From Rugalucina vietnamica (Eukaryota; Mollusca; Bivalvia; Lucinida; Lucinidae): a stretch of 64,000 nt of DNA. The DNA lies in assembly GCA_964017185.1 (NCBI GenBank), contig OZ024875.1, positions 45,029,986 through 45,093,985 of the forward strand, read 5' to 3'. The notes beneath the pieces were generated by a model. It worked only from the letters and a program-made list of their open reading frames with translations. It was not told where the DNA came from and searched no databases. Positions 56,501 through 63,924 of this stretch are shown here, in pieces. The first letter of the stretch is position 1. Each line of letters starts with the position of its first letter. The position numbers and the translations under genes were made by a program.

Positions 56501-59011
56501 CATGCAATATAATAAAAAGAAAATTCAAATTTTTGGAGTGAATATGAGTTTTATTTCATCTCGTGAAGTGAAAAATTATATATTTCATTCGTGCCTTCGG
56601 CACTCATGAAATATAAAATTTTTTCACTTCACTCAATGAAATAAAACTCATATTCACTCCAAAAACTTGAATATCCTCTATTTAATGGACATGTTATCCT
56701 GGTGCGATAAAAACACATTTTTGCTGCATTTTGATCTTGTGATGGACGGAATCAAAAACACGCGGCCTATGCAGTAACTAGTAAAGTGTATAAAGATTAT
56801 GTTTCAAGATTGCATGTAGCCAAGTCATACATGTATGTATACAGAACTCATTCCAGATTGTATGTTCTTATTTATTTGCTTGATTTAGTTGACTATATTT
56901 TTTATTTTGTATAATACATTTTACGATTTACTTAGAATGGTTCGATACCTGCTAACTGTTGTACGTATTGTCTGTTGCAGTTTATATTTGTGTTTACATT
57001 TGTTGATTACACACCGTCGACCTACGGAAAGTACCAGTACCCAGGCTGGGCTGATGCTATAGGCTGGATCCTAGCCTGTGTAGTTATAGCTCCTATATTT
57101 ATTGGTATGGGGTACCGGTTGTATGAGGAGGAAGATTACCATAGTCCGCTTGAGGTGAGAAAAGCCAATGACAAAATGGCGCTGTAAAATCTATTTCCAC
57201 CTCAGATATTTTATTCCTGTTAGAATTTTGCATTTTGTGTGTGAAAATATGTATTTGGATCATGTAAATCTGGACCCAGTTCTTCAAAGCATCGTTAGCT
57301 TAACGATATCGTTAAGACATAAATTTGTTAAGCAAATATCAGCTAAAGTAACATATACACTGTTATTTTTTGTTGAAAAAAATGTGAGAATCCTTTGCAT
57401 TTTTTGTTGAAAAAAATGTGAGAATCCTTTGCACTGGAAAGGATTCTCACATTTTTTCAACAAAAAATAACAGTGTATTTGTAATATTAACGTTTGAAAT
57501 TTTAACGAAACGTTAACTAACGACGTCGTTAATTTTGAACAACTGGGCCCTGGTTGAAGCCTTCATGCATCCAATGCAATACTTTTGACACGGTTCAATT
57601 TGTTTTACGTTTTTGTGTCGAATATGTATGCTATTTGTGCCTTGTATGTTCGTATTTATACTTAATTAAGTTCGGGCAACTGAGTATTCACCTCTAAGGA
57701 AAACAGCTGTTCGCTAAGCTGACGAAATGTTTTCTGCGTATCAGTGCCTGATTGTCAGTTTTTTTCCAGCACGGTATTCTAGTTTGGTATTCTAGTATTC
57801 TAGTTTGGTTTTGATTCCTGATCATTGCTTACTTTTACCATTTCAATATCAATTTCTGGTCCATCGATTTTTACTTTATAGTCATTCTGTGTACAGTTTT
57901 TGCTATCAAATTAAATGTTATTTCAATTGTTTTTATTTTGTTATTTTGCTTTTGAGTGTTTATATCGGTTTAAAACGTATCATACAGTGATATGTACAGA
58001 TATTAACTGTGTATTCGGTTTAGCTACATTTGTTTCTTTACCTACATCAATTACATGTAACTCTTTTATGCCTGGCGTACCTTTTATGGAACATAGGCAA
58101 ACAGCATAGCCCCAGATGTGACGCCACAGACAGAACGCGACGTCCCATATGGGGCTATTCTGTTTGCTTGGAGGAATTTCATCGGAAAATGAAAAAAAAA
58201 ATAAAACTCACTCCTAACACCCCTAAAAATAAAAGTGGACTCACACAAATGATTACGATCGTAAAATATGGGTTTATTTGAATGTCCCTTGCTCTTTTAA
58301 CCACGTTCAACCGCTGTTTGACATTTTCCTTCTTCAGAAGTTAAAGTATTTAATCACCCCTACCCGAGACTGGGGTCCCGCCTTACCAAAACACAGAAAA
58401 CTTATCGACTATGTAGAAGGCTGGGTGGTCGACCCCATGGCGGAGAAGATGGCACATGTCTATAGCAACAGAGGATTTAGCAGTAAAGCGGATCTACAGG
58501 TAACCGATATACGAATAGGAATTGGAATTGCGGACGGCGTGTATTTATCTACATGTATCTCTTTATACTGCCACTCGCCCTCACGGAAATTCTATGCAGG
58601 CCAGGGTGCCACAGTTGGCATTTTGAAATAGCCTTAAATTAAGTTTATTTCTTCAAAAAGTTTGCATGTGATTTAACTCGGTTGTTTTCACTTGGCTCTT
58701 TCTATTTTTAACCCATTTATGACTTATCATTATCATTTATTTAATTATTTATGACGTTATATTTGTTTATCGTTCGCATATAACAATATCGTTGTCTTCA
58801 TCATTTTCAGAGTATGGACAGCAAGTCATCTTCAATGGACATCCAGCATAAACTCGATAAAATTTACACAATCGACGATAATCTAGGCACCCCGTCTATT
58901 CCATCTATAGCTTCGTCAACTGTAAACCTATCAAGCATTCAGAGCACACCGTCATCTGTTGGGGGAATATCAAGAACAGCTTCACATGTGACGTTGGAAT
59001 CTCAAGTTTAG
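35487..59011 (+). CDS. Gene B: complete SLC6 glycine-transporter-like gene (17 exons)
   Basis: This gene encodes a 12-TM Na+/Cl- coupled plasma-membrane transporter. The exons join in frame to 751 codons including stop, giving 750 residues with the short form of exon 5 or 797 with the long form. TM1 ([15 protein letters not shown]) is near residues 91-105, TM3 about 157-180, the glycosylated loop about 185-258, TM6 about 356-378 ([20 protein letters not shown]), TM8 with LGLDSQF near 457-463, and TM12 ends before [20 protein letters not shown] in the tail, CYRNGGGAF and VWKDAA resemble GlyT1/GlyT2. At TM6 a Ser (about 362) sits where GlyT2 has Ser and GlyT1 has Gly. The Trp usual three residues later in glycine transporters is Gly (about 365). 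The C-terminus ESQV fits a class I PDZ ligand. Substrate is therefore inferred only as glycine or a small neutral amino acid. Confidence 0.92.
35508..36946. other. Gene B intron 1, nothing recognised
   Basis: AT-rich, with no element ends or conserved frame seen. Confidence 0.5.
36947..37081 (+). CDS. Gene B exon 2 (cytoplasmic N-terminus)
   Basis: The exon is 135 bp, phase 0, from a TTCTACAG acceptor to a GTAAAT donor. It encodes [15 protein letters not shown]... with two Tyr-containing acidic stretches ([14 protein letters not shown]). The segment is polar and probably cytoplasmic. Gene A has no recognised counterpart. Confidence 0.75.
37206..38792. repeat. Long inverted repeat in gene B intron 2
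   Basis: The left arm from AGGTGCATTCGGTTATTAAT (37206) to about 37820 is the inverse of the right arm from about 38150 to 38792. The arms are roughly 600 bp and look 85-90% identical by eye, with a 330 bp spacer. Transcribed as part of the pre-mRNA, they would form a long hairpin. It may be a foldback transposon; no target duplication was clear. Confidence 0.8.
39069..39235 (+). CDS. Gene B exon 3 (pre-TM1 and TM1)
   Basis: The exon is 167 bp with TATATCAG acceptor and GTATAC donor. It encodes [11 protein letters not shown]..., [18 protein letters not shown] and TM1 through WRFPYLCY, ending inside an Arg codon. Gene A carries the same residues in two exons split at Gly-Tyr. Confidence 0.95.
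39643..41825 (+). mobile_element. Pearl-like element with internal tandem units, copy 1
   Basis: The left end is a hairpin (TTTAGCTCACCTGAGCC with GGCTCACAGGTGAGC), followed by CCGTCGTCCGTCCGTCG. Three tandem units of roughly 420 bp then start near AAGATCTTCTCCTCTAAATC and contain ATGACCTTGACCTATTT. The right end reads CAGGTGAGCGTTTACAGGAC. This layout fits the pearl-type non-autonomous elements described in bivalves. A second copy in reverse is at 52697-54226. Confidence 0.75.
40158..40846. mobile_element. Mariner/Tc1-like non-autonomous element nested in the pearl-like copy
   Basis: The ends TACTGAACAAAAAAAAGAAA and the inverse of TACTTAACAAAACAAGAAAC, with TA at both borders. About 689 bp, inside the first tandem unit of 39643-41825. 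Confidence 0.78.
41933..42075 (+). CDS. Gene B exon 4 (TM2)
   Basis: The exon is 143 bp with CATCTGCAG acceptor and GTATAC donor. It encodes [18 protein letters not shown], then [16 protein letters not shown] and CWKFAPLFK. The GQF and FAP motifs are typical of the TM2-TM3 junction of SLC6 proteins. Confidence 0.95.
42593..42877 (+). CDS. Gene B exon 5 (TM3), with a tandem in-frame duplication
   Basis: Two AG acceptors, at 42591-42592 and 42732-42733, lead into near-identical TM3 segments ([17 protein letters not shown]), 141 bp (47 codons) apart. The reading frame stays open through both. Only the second copy has a proper end (NNDWNGD then GTAAGT at 42878). Using the second acceptor (42734) gives a normal 144 bp exon equal to gene A exon 4. 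Using the first gives a protein with TM3 and part of the next loop repeated. Confidence 0.88.
42906..43041. mobile_element. Half copy of the palindromic GAGGCGGTTC MITE
   Basis: Only one arm is present, from the centre (GAGGCGGTTCTAACG) to the end CACGGACATACTTTCC. It begins about 28 bp past the donor of gene B exon 5. Confidence 0.75.
43235..43400 (+). CDS. Gene B exon 6 (second extracellular loop)
   Basis: The exon is 166 bp with GATTTAG acceptor and GTGAGT donor. It encodes [15 protein letters not shown] and NGTCYSEG with three N-glycosylation sequons (NGT, NDT, NKT), ending PAEEYWK. It is the extracellular, disulphide-bearing loop. Confidence 0.95.
43401..44326. other. Gene B intron 6, nothing recognised
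   Basis: No repeat termini or conserved frame were seen. Confidence 0.5.
44327..44459 (+). CDS. Gene B exon 7 (TM4)
   Basis: The exon is 133 bp with CTTCCAG acceptor and GTAGAA donor. It encodes [18 protein letters not shown]4 ([18 protein letters not shown]) and IKGIKSTGK. Length and phase equal gene A exon 6. Confidence 0.95.
44794..44928 (+). CDS. Gene B exon 8 (TM5)
   Basis: The exon is 135 bp, phase 0, with TTTTCAG acceptor and GTATGT donor. It encodes [20 protein letters not shown] and [17 protein letters not shown]. It is the closest match to gene A exon 7. Confidence 0.96.
44985..45238. mobile_element. Palindromic GGGCCCA MITE, copy 1
   Basis: It has ends GGGCCCACATTAGC and AACAATTGGGCC. 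The central arms ATGTGAGAATCCTTTGCATT and its inverse meet at about 45110. Related copies are at 57272-57552 and, worn, at 17585-17795. Confidence 0.75.
45640..45712 (-). tRNA. tRNA-Arg (anticodon ACG)
   Basis: The 73-nt sequence folds as a full cloverleaf. The acceptor GGTCCCG pairs with CGGGATC (one G-U), the D stem is GCC/GGC, the anticodon stem CCTGA/TCAGG holds the loop CTACGGA, and the T arm carries GGTTCGAATCC. The anticodon ACG reads Arg CGU. A-box (TGGCCCAATGG) and B-box promoters are intact and a TTTT run follows about 8 nt past the end. It lies antisense in the gene B intron between exons 8 and 9 and has no encoded intron. Confidence 0.93.
45992..46095 (+). CDS. Gene B exon 9 (TM6, substrate and chloride site)
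   Basis: The exon is 104 bp with ACATTTAG acceptor and GTATGT donor. It encodes [19 protein letters not shown], then [18 protein letters not shown]6 forms the unwound substrate-binding helix. The residue usually Trp in glycine transporters (SxxWGGL) is Gly here. Confidence 0.95.
46437..46561 (+). CDS. Gene B exon 10 (TM7)
   Basis: The exon is 125 bp with TTTTCAG acceptor and GTATTA donor. It encodes [19 protein letters not shown], then [13 protein letters not shown], matching the [13 protein letters not shown] signature of TM7. Confidence 0.95.
46908..48241 (+). mobile_element. Pearl-like element with an 8 x 156 bp core array
   Basis: The ends TGTCTCCCCCCGACAGG and GGGGGGAGACA are inverted. 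A TCTGTCCG microsatellite (46966-46993) precedes eight tandem units whose AACTTGAAAACC landmark falls at 47013, 47169, 47325, 47481, 47637, 47794, 47950 and 48106. A core of about 160 bp next to an ACGG-type microsatellite is the described layout of pearl elements. It lies in gene B between exons 10 and 11. Confidence 0.82.
48328..48605. mobile_element. Palindromic GAGGCGGTTC MITE ending at the acceptor of gene B exon 11
   Basis: A full copy with core GAACCGCCTCGGCGAGGCGG. Its terminus (GGTAAGTTTTCGTA) is followed by only about 11 bp before exon 11, so the element probably supplies part of the polypyrimidine and branch region. Confidence 0.85.
48617..48729 (+). CDS. Gene B exon 11 (TM8 start)
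   Basis: The exon is 113 bp with ATTCCAG acceptor and GTAGGA donor. It encodes [18 protein letters not shown] and [18 protein letters not shown]. The Asp-Ser of LGLDSQF belongs to the Na2 site region. A palindromic MITE ends about 12 bp before the exon and another begins about 30 bp after it. Confidence 0.95.
48761..50113. mobile_element. Palindromic MITE interrupted by a mariner-like element
   Basis: It has ends GAAAACATGCCCAT and GGACATGTTTTC. Its right half is split at TATA by the 1 kb insert 49033-50061. An (AAAT)n tract lies at about 48825-48885. It starts about 30 bp after exon 11. Confidence 0.82.
49033..50061. mobile_element. Mariner/Tc1-like non-autonomous element
   Basis: The terminal repeats CTCCTCAAAAGAAGTTTAGC and the inverse of CTCATCTAAAGAAGTTTAGC are flanked by TA. 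The insertion interrupts a MITE at a TATA site. The AT-rich interior has no transposase frame. Confidence 0.82.
50297..50455. mobile_element. Palindromic MITE (TTTGGTATTCACC arms)
   Basis: The arms GGTGAATACCAAATTTATTT and the inverse meet at GAGTGCGCAGCACGAGTG. The body is almost entirely palindromic. Confidence 0.78.
50456..51039 (+). mobile_element. Retroelement 3' tail, 5'-truncated copy
   Basis: It is co-linear with 21087-21680, from TTGGTTGGGGCCGGAGCTTC to TTTGCCTACTTGTACCTT, at high identity. No reverse-transcriptase part is present. Confidence 0.85.
51414..52335 (+). repeat. Tandem repeat, about 2.5 units of 365-379 bp
   Basis: Units start at 51414, 51779 and 52158 with TTAGACTAWACTG. 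Unit 1 lacks 14 bp present in the others. Units 2 and 3 contain the start of the same open frame ([20 protein letters not shown]). An AG-ending tract (TTGAAATTGCAG) precedes it in each unit. It lies in the gene B intron between exons 11 and 12. No known family was recognised. Confidence 0.8.
52496..52690 (-). mobile_element. Retroelement 3' tail, truncated copy
   Basis: The reverse-oriented 3' tail (AGTAGGCAATGATCAGGGAA, AAATTCCCACTCCAAAAACC) ends where the pearl-like element at 52697 begins. Confidence 0.65.
52697..54226 (-). mobile_element. Pearl-like element, copy 2, reverse orientation
   Basis: The left edge AACCAGAGGACCAATGGTCC and right edge CCTTCGGCTCAGGTGAGCTA are the inverse of 39643-41825. 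It has an ACGG microsatellite (54148-54172) and internal units of about 345 bp marked by CCCATTATAAGTCTATGG at about 53429, 53769 and 54097. It ends about 60 bp before gene B exon 12. A T-run lies at 53588-53612. Confidence 0.75.
54285..54413 (+). CDS. Gene B exon 12 (TM8 end and TM9)
   Basis: The exon is 129 bp, 43 codons, with TTGTAG acceptor and GTAAGT donor. It encodes [20 protein letters not shown] and TM9 ending GLPLTCP. Confidence 0.94.
54834..54933 (+). CDS. Gene B exon 13 (TM10)
   Basis: The exon is 100 bp with TTTCTACAG acceptor and GTAATC donor. It encodes [16 protein letters not shown] and [12 protein letters not shown]. The GGxYxxxLMDNY motif is characteristic of TM10. Confidence 0.94.
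54934..55515. other. Gene B intron 13
   Basis: Contains a SINE-tail fragment at about 55340-55425 (ACTTTATGTCCCAATGAAC). The intron upstream (54414-54833) holds a short direct duplication of a roughly 65 bp block (AAAGTCCCATCAAGCTC, at about 54522 and 54587). Confidence 0.55.
55516..55660. mobile_element. Near-perfect palindrome MITE
   Basis: The arms TTGACTATTGAGTCATTGAA and CAGAGACTACCAATATTGAC are repeated inversely with a short centre (CTCGGCTTCGCCTCG). About 145 bp, with arms about 65 bp and almost no mismatches, so it is recent or homogenised. Confidence 0.85.
55784..55884 (+). CDS. Gene B exon 14 (TM10-TM11 link)
   Basis: The exon is 101 bp with TTCTCCAG acceptor and GTAAGA donor. 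It encodes [17 protein letters not shown] and [16 protein letters not shown]. Confidence 0.94.
55919..56190. mobile_element. Diverged palindromic GAGGCGGTTC MITE
   Basis: An older copy with weakened palindrome (GTCTCGCTGAGGCGGTTC) and an extra segment in the centre. It follows gene B exon 14 by about 35 bp. Confidence 0.65.
56516..56684. mobile_element. Palindromic MITE (GGAGTGAATATGAGTTTTAT arms)
   Basis: GGAGTGAATATGAGTTTTAT on the left is inverted on the right (ATAAAACTCATATTCACTCC) about a GTGCCTTCGGCACTC centre. Confidence 0.82.
56981..57154 (+). CDS. Gene B exon 15 (TM11-TM12)
   Basis: The exon is 174 bp, 58 codons, with CTGTTGCAG acceptor and GTGAGA donor. It encodes [35 protein letters not shown] and [11 protein letters not shown]. 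The YPGWA motif is a conserved element preceding TM12. Confidence 0.95.
57272..57552. mobile_element. Palindromic GGGCCCA MITE, copy 2
   Basis: It has ends GGACCCAGTTCTTCAAAGC and GAACAACTGGGCCC. A 42-bp segment (TTTTTTGTTGAAAAAAATG region) is repeated in tandem on the left arm only, so the hairpin has a slipped duplicate. Confidence 0.75.
57632..57840 (+). mobile_element. Diverged retroelement 3' tail
   Basis: AACTGAGTATTCACCTC, ACGAAATGTTTTC and CAGTGCCTGATTGTCAGTTT align with the tail family at 50880-51039. It is more worn than the other copies. Confidence 0.65.
58062..58275. mobile_element. Palindromic element, GCCCCAGATG family, second copy
   Basis: It shares the flank CTTTTATGG, the hairpin (ATAGCCCCAGATGTGACGCC) and CCCCTAAAAATAAAAGTGG with 6875-7150. 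It lies just upstream of gene B exon 16. Confidence 0.65.
58338..58499 (+). CDS. Gene B exon 16 (cytoplasmic C-terminus)
   Basis: The exon is 162 bp, 54 codons, with TTCTTCAG acceptor and GTAACC donor. It encodes [20 protein letters not shown] and a charged tail. The RDWGPAL motif is shared with vertebrate glycine transporters as remembered. Confidence 0.93.
58811..59011 (+). CDS. Gene B exon 17 (C-terminal tail and stop)
   Basis: The exon has a CATTTTCAG acceptor at 58810 and 66 codons to TAG at 59009-59011. It is a Ser/Thr-rich low-complexity tail ending ESQV, which fits a class I PDZ-binding motif (S at -2, V at 0). No AATAAA signal was seen before the MITE that begins about 80 bp downstream. 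Confidence 0.9.
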   Translation, partial: SMDSKSSSMDIQHKLDKIYTIDDNLGTPSIPSIASSTVNLSSIQSTPSSVGGISRTASHVTLESQV

Positions 59012-59089
59012 CTCATATCAAATGAACATATCAGTGCTCGTTAAGTTTTAATTTTGTATATATATACCAATTTTGAGATTTTACTATAG

Positions 59090-59343
59090 CATCACGATAA
59101 CATGCCCATGTAATGTATACCCCCCTTGAGCCCCACTTTTATATACTAAAACTGGGGTGTGCAGGGGTTTACCTATTTTTGTTATTTTTGCTCCAAAACA
59201 GATTGTGGGCACTCGTAAGAACCTCCTCCGCGAGGCGATTCTGGCGTGTACCCATGTTTTGGGCAAAAATAAGTATAAAAAAAATTCAGCTGAAAATTTT
59301 CAGTTATTAAATATCTGTTTATTGCATGGGCAAGTTTTCGTAA
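59090..59343. mobile_element. Palindromic MITE just downstream of the gene B stop codon
   Basis: It has ends CGATAACATGCCCATG and ATGGGCAAGTTTTCG and a worn core CCTCCTCCGCGAGGCG. It starts about 80 bp after the stop and so may lie in the 3' UTR. Confidence 0.8.
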
Positions 59344-60447
59344 TGGGTATTACATATGACATTTCAAATTGCAGGTTTAGAACGCAAAAGCCTGTAATTT
59401 ATCCTGCTGATAAATGTTAAAATGCCAACAATTTTTGCCACTTTAAAATTTATGAGCAGGATAAATTTTAGTCTGGGCAAAATGTTTTATTATACAATGA
59501 AAGGGCATTGGACACATAGTAGATTGGTATGAGGATTAATTATGTGCCCCCAAAAAGGTACCGAAAAATATTGCATAGATACTAGGTCTTGAATTTTGAG
59601 TATGTTTTATCGACGAACTTTGCCAAAAACATGAACACGTCTATACAAATCTACATAATCCAACCATATTTTGGTAAATATTGTACAATGATTGGGTATT
59701 GCAGAATTATGGAGATTTTTGTGTAGCGTAGTCGATTAATGAGTTATGTGCCCTTGAATGCCAGAATCTGACATGAAAATGTAAAAATGTGTAAGTTTTT
59801 GGTTAAAGTTTCACTAGTTGTGTATATCTTATGAATCAACCATCACAAACCATTCATGTTAGGACCATAGGTACCCTAAAGGGTTTGCTTTCTTTCCTTG
59901 AGTTCGTACCCCAGGGTCCATGCCCGGGGATAGGGCAAAAGGTCAAAATCTAGGTCACCGTTTAAATGTGTTGTTTACAATGTTAATGTTTCATCTCTAA
60001 CTCCATATCTTAAAAACAATTATAGAAATATGTTCTTTTTATATCACATTTTATTGCATGGCACCATATCCTAGTTACCATCTCTAGGGTGGGGCTACAG
60101 GTCAAAATCTAGGGTACCTTTATAATATATACAGTGTAAGTATCATGAACAATTTTCTGTAAGTCTATATCATGACATCCACAGTCTAGTCAAAGACAAT
60201 TCATACTTAAACTATAGATACCCTGTAAAGTTCGGACTCGAGGGTCTATGAGGATGGGGCTAGAGGTCAAAATCTAGAACTTCTTAAAAATTGTATTTTC
60301 TTTACTTTTCTTTACAACCACGTTCAGAAATCATTTATACTTGGACCATATGTACTCCACTAGGTTTGCTTTGTTACTATGAAATCAGACTCTAGGATCC
60401 ATGCCCAGTGTAGGGCTATAGGTCAAGATCTAGGGCATCTTATCTTA

Positions 60448-60484
<37 letters not shown>

Positions 60485-60485
60485 C
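60448..60485. repeat. (TTA)n microsatellite
   Basis: About twelve TTA/ATT units inside the foldback element. Confidence 0.95.
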
Positions 60486-60905
60486 GGAGAATGGCATTCT
60501 ATTTTCATTTTCCATCTAGGACCAAGAACCTGACCCTCAAGTCCTAGAATGAGTATACAAGATATCTCTGTATACTGCTCTAAAATGGATCTGTCATTCT
60601 ACCACACTCCCCCATGGTTGTAGGCAAAGTGCTAATGGCAAATGTACATTTCTAAAATGTACTTGTTGAGGGTTCTCTCTTTGATTTGGGAATTGAGTTT
60701 TAGTGTGTCAGGGGTGAACATGTCTGGAAGAGATCAGGGATGGGGGGAGGGCCTCGAGCCGGGGTTATACGTGCCTCTCAAGGCAATTTGTGCCTCTAAA
60801 GATACTTTTTTCTAGTTCATTGACATGAGTGTTAAATAATCATTTTGCTTGAAATGCTGAGTTAGGAAAAGGATTATCTATAGCCAAACACATAAAGCAG
60901 GTTCT

Positions 60906-61277
60906 TAATGTTGTGAACCACTGCAGAAGCTGAGGGTGAGGTTAGATACCTGTAAAATCGATTTACGCCCGCCAGGAATTTTATATTACTGAACGTTCCA
61001 AGGCGATACTTCAGTGTTGGTTCTTATTGTCTTATGTCTTGGTGTTAAAACTTTTTGTGCTGTTTACGCCTTATGTATGTTTTCATATTTTTAGTTGAGG
61101 TTAGGTAACTGAGTGGCCACCTATTGGGAAAATAGCCTAATTCGGCTTACGATATGTTTGCATGGTACATGTATAAGGGCCTCGTTGTTGATATTCCCCC
61201 CCCCCCCCACTTCGGTTTCTTAAGAGGGATTCTCTTTATGATTGCGCATTTTCCTGATTGTTGCCTACTTGTACCTT
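60906..61277 (+). mobile_element. Retroelement 3' tail, 5'-truncated copy
   Basis: From TTGTGAACCACTGCAGAAGC to TTGCCTACTTGTACCTT, matching 21330-21680. It is inserted in the spacer of the foldback element. Confidence 0.75.
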
Positions 61278-62695
61278 TTTCTTAACATTGCTCAGAGTAT
61301 GCATGTTATTCCATGCACTTTCGTCAAACTTAGTCACCCAATAAGCTGCAACAAAAAGTCACAGGCAATAAGTCGGACAAACGACGCACATTTGACAACT
61401 GATTCATCTGCAATATGCCAGTCTTCCGTCGATCAGCTGAATGAACATGAGCAAATAGATCTGACTATGGGCTTATCATCAAATTCTACAGGCCAAGTTC
61501 TATATTAAAGGAGCATTAAACCAAGGATCTGAAGACCTATCTGTTTGGAAAAGTATAAAAATACATAGTTGAGAAGTTCTAGATTTTGATCTCTAGCCCC
61601 ATCCCCACACATGGACCCTCGAGTCCGAACTTTGCAAGGTATCTATGGTCTACGTATAAATTCTTTTTGACTAGACTGTGGCTGTCATGTTATAGACTTA
61701 CAAAAATTGTTCGTGTCCTAGATTTTGACCTGTAGCCCCATCCCTGGAGATGATACCTAGATTATGGTGCCATGCAATGAAAGCAAACCCTACAGGGCAT
61801 ATATGATCCAAATAAGAGCACATTCCTATGATTGGTTTTAGAATATGGAGTTAGAGAAGAAACATTAACATTGAAAACAACACATTTTAAAGGTGACCTA
61901 GATTTTGACCTTTAGCCCAATCCCCAGGCACGGACCCTGGGGTCCGCACTCATGGAAAGAAAGCAAACCATTTAGCGTACCTATGGTCCTAACATGAATG
62001 GTTTGTGATGTTTGATTCATGAGATATACACAACTAGTGAAACTTTAACCAAAAACTTATTTACATTTTCATGTCAGATTCTGGCATTCAAGGCCACATA
62101 ACTCATTAAGTAACTAAGCTACACAAAAATCCCCATAATTCTGCAATACACAAGCATTGTACAATAGTTCCTCAAAATATGGTTGGATTATGTAGCTTTG
62201 TAGAGACGTGTTCATGTTTTTGGCAAAGTTGATCGATAAAAAATACTCAAAATTCAAGACGTGGTATCAATGTAATATTTGTCGGAGGTTTTTAGGGGCA
62301 CATAATTAATTCTCATACCAATCTACTATGTAACCAATGCCCTTTTATTGTATGATAAAACTTTGTGCCCACACTTTATAAAGATAATGAAAATTGATGA
62401 TTTTCTCCTTCAGGTAAAACAGGTATGGAATTACCACTACCAAACCAAAAGCCCGTTCAACGCAAACTTTCCACCAGTGCAAGTCCTCTTTATGTGGCTA
62501 TATGTAACCAAAATATTATTCAAATATTCAGGTACCACCAAAACCCCTTATGGAGACTGGTCCTTTCAAGATAACATACTTACTATATACTAGCTGTGAT
62601 TATAAACATGAAAGCGACATTTGCCATTGCCCCGATACATGTAGCTCTGCAATTAGGTCATTTACATCATTGTCACCATTATTTCAATTTATTTA

Positions 62696-62844
62696 GCTCA
62701 AGCAGTGAATTGTTGAGTAATAATTCACTGTTTGGAGGTCAGTTGTAAAGAAGATCAAATCACGAGCGCGTAGCGCGAGTGATTTATCTTCTTACAACTG
62801 ACCGACAAACGGTGAATTATTACTCAGCAATTCACGCACTTGAG
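62696..62844. mobile_element. Palindromic MITE (AGCTCAAG ends)
   Basis: The arms AGCTCAAGCAGTGAATTGTT and GTCAGTTGTAAAGAAGATCA are inverted around GAGCGCGTAGCGCGAGTG. The outer CAGTGAATTGTTGAGTAATA is closely matched on the right side. Confidence 0.82.
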
Positions 62845-62979
62845 CTGATCTATTTCGGTTCTAACACACAATAAACGGAATAAATGTTGCTGAAACCGTC
62901 GATATCGTTCAGCTTTCCGCCATTGCATTGCAGATATCCCGCCAAATATTTGACTGTAATGCTGGTATTTACAAACACT

Positions 62980-63924
62980 TACGAGGATGATCCAATAATG
63001 ATTGAGACTTTTCTCTTGTTTTATAAACCTTGTTGACTGGCTCAAGTTAACTAATTTCGTTCACTAGATACACATTCGATCTTTCTGCGGAGCGTGTTTT
63101 ATCAAATTTGCTCATCAACTTTGGTTGCTATGGTTATTTAAGAACCACTCGTGCAGTATCTATGGCCACCATTTGCCCATTCGAACAAACATAGTCTATA
63201 TAAATCTAGCTATGTCACAAACTTTAAAAACGGTATCTTATAATAATTGAGTATTGCCTGTGCTAACATTCATCTCTGAAATAATTTGCTTCGGTCAATT
63301 CGAGTTTTGCTCTAGTGCTCGAGACGTGGTTGCCTAGCAACCATTTTCCTCTATGAGTTCTGGCTTATAGCATTTTCCAATTTCTATCGTTGCTAGGCAA
63401 CATAAAACAAAAGGGCTAAGTGTCCCTTTTGAAATTCAAGTGAAATATTTATCCCATAATTGATCAGTTCTAGGTTAAAATCAATTAATTGTGTCATGTC
63501 TTCTCAGGTTATAAGATATTTCTCTCCCCTACCCCCGAAATCATTGATTTTTTTGGCAACTAAAACACAGCTTTTTTCGCAAAAATCCTCAACCTACTTG
63601 AATTATCAGCTGTATATAAATGATATTTGCAGAGCATAAAGGTATTTATAAACGCTATAAATAACAGTGTGCCATGATTGGAATTTTTATCACCAGTTAC
63701 CATGGCAACCCATTTTATAAGCATTGGTACCACGTGGCCAAGGACAGTTGACTCGCATTCTCTCGTTGCTAAGCAACAGAAGGCATTTGTCTTAGTGTGA
63801 ATTTTAACCAGTGTCTCGTGTGCACAATACATTGAGCAATGCTAACAAGATATTCACAATAAGCCAAGTTTATTTACATAGGAATAATTCAAAAAGTCTC
63901 AATCATTATTGGATCATCCTCGTA
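62980..63924. mobile_element. Mariner-like non-autonomous element with X-box-like motifs
   Basis: The ends TACGAGGATGATCCAATAAT and the inverse at 63888-63924 are flanked by TA, typical of mariner. The 0.95 kb interior has no transposase frame but holds five GTTRCY...RGYAAC-type motifs (see the regulatory entry). Confidence 0.75.
63124..63777. promoter_or_regulatory. Cluster of five RFX X-box-like sites
   Basis: GTTGCTATGGTTA (63124), GGTTGCCTAGCAACC (63328), GTTGCTAGGCAAC (63389), GTTACCATGGCAAC (63696) and GTTGCTAAGCAAC (63765) fit the imperfect-palindrome consensus bound by RFX factors, which drive ciliary and some immune genes. Four of the five have both half-sites intact. No gene is visible beside them. 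Confidence 0.5.

Larger units (their letters stand above)
59476..62371. mobile_element. Foldback-type element with about 0.8-0.9 kb inverted arms
   Basis: The left arm starts GGGCAAAATGTTTTATTATA (59476) and the right arm ends with its inverse near 62371. The arms contain subrepeats built on GGTCAAAATCTAGG with GGACCCTGGGGTC-like blocks. The spacer holds a (TTA)n run (60448-60485), unassigned sequence and a retroelement tail (60906-61277). No protein was recognised. Confidence 0.75.

Noticed and set aside
58914-59011. Separate small gene at the end of gene B
   Set aside because: The frame continues in phase from exon 16 through a clear acceptor, so it is the transporter's C-terminal exon.
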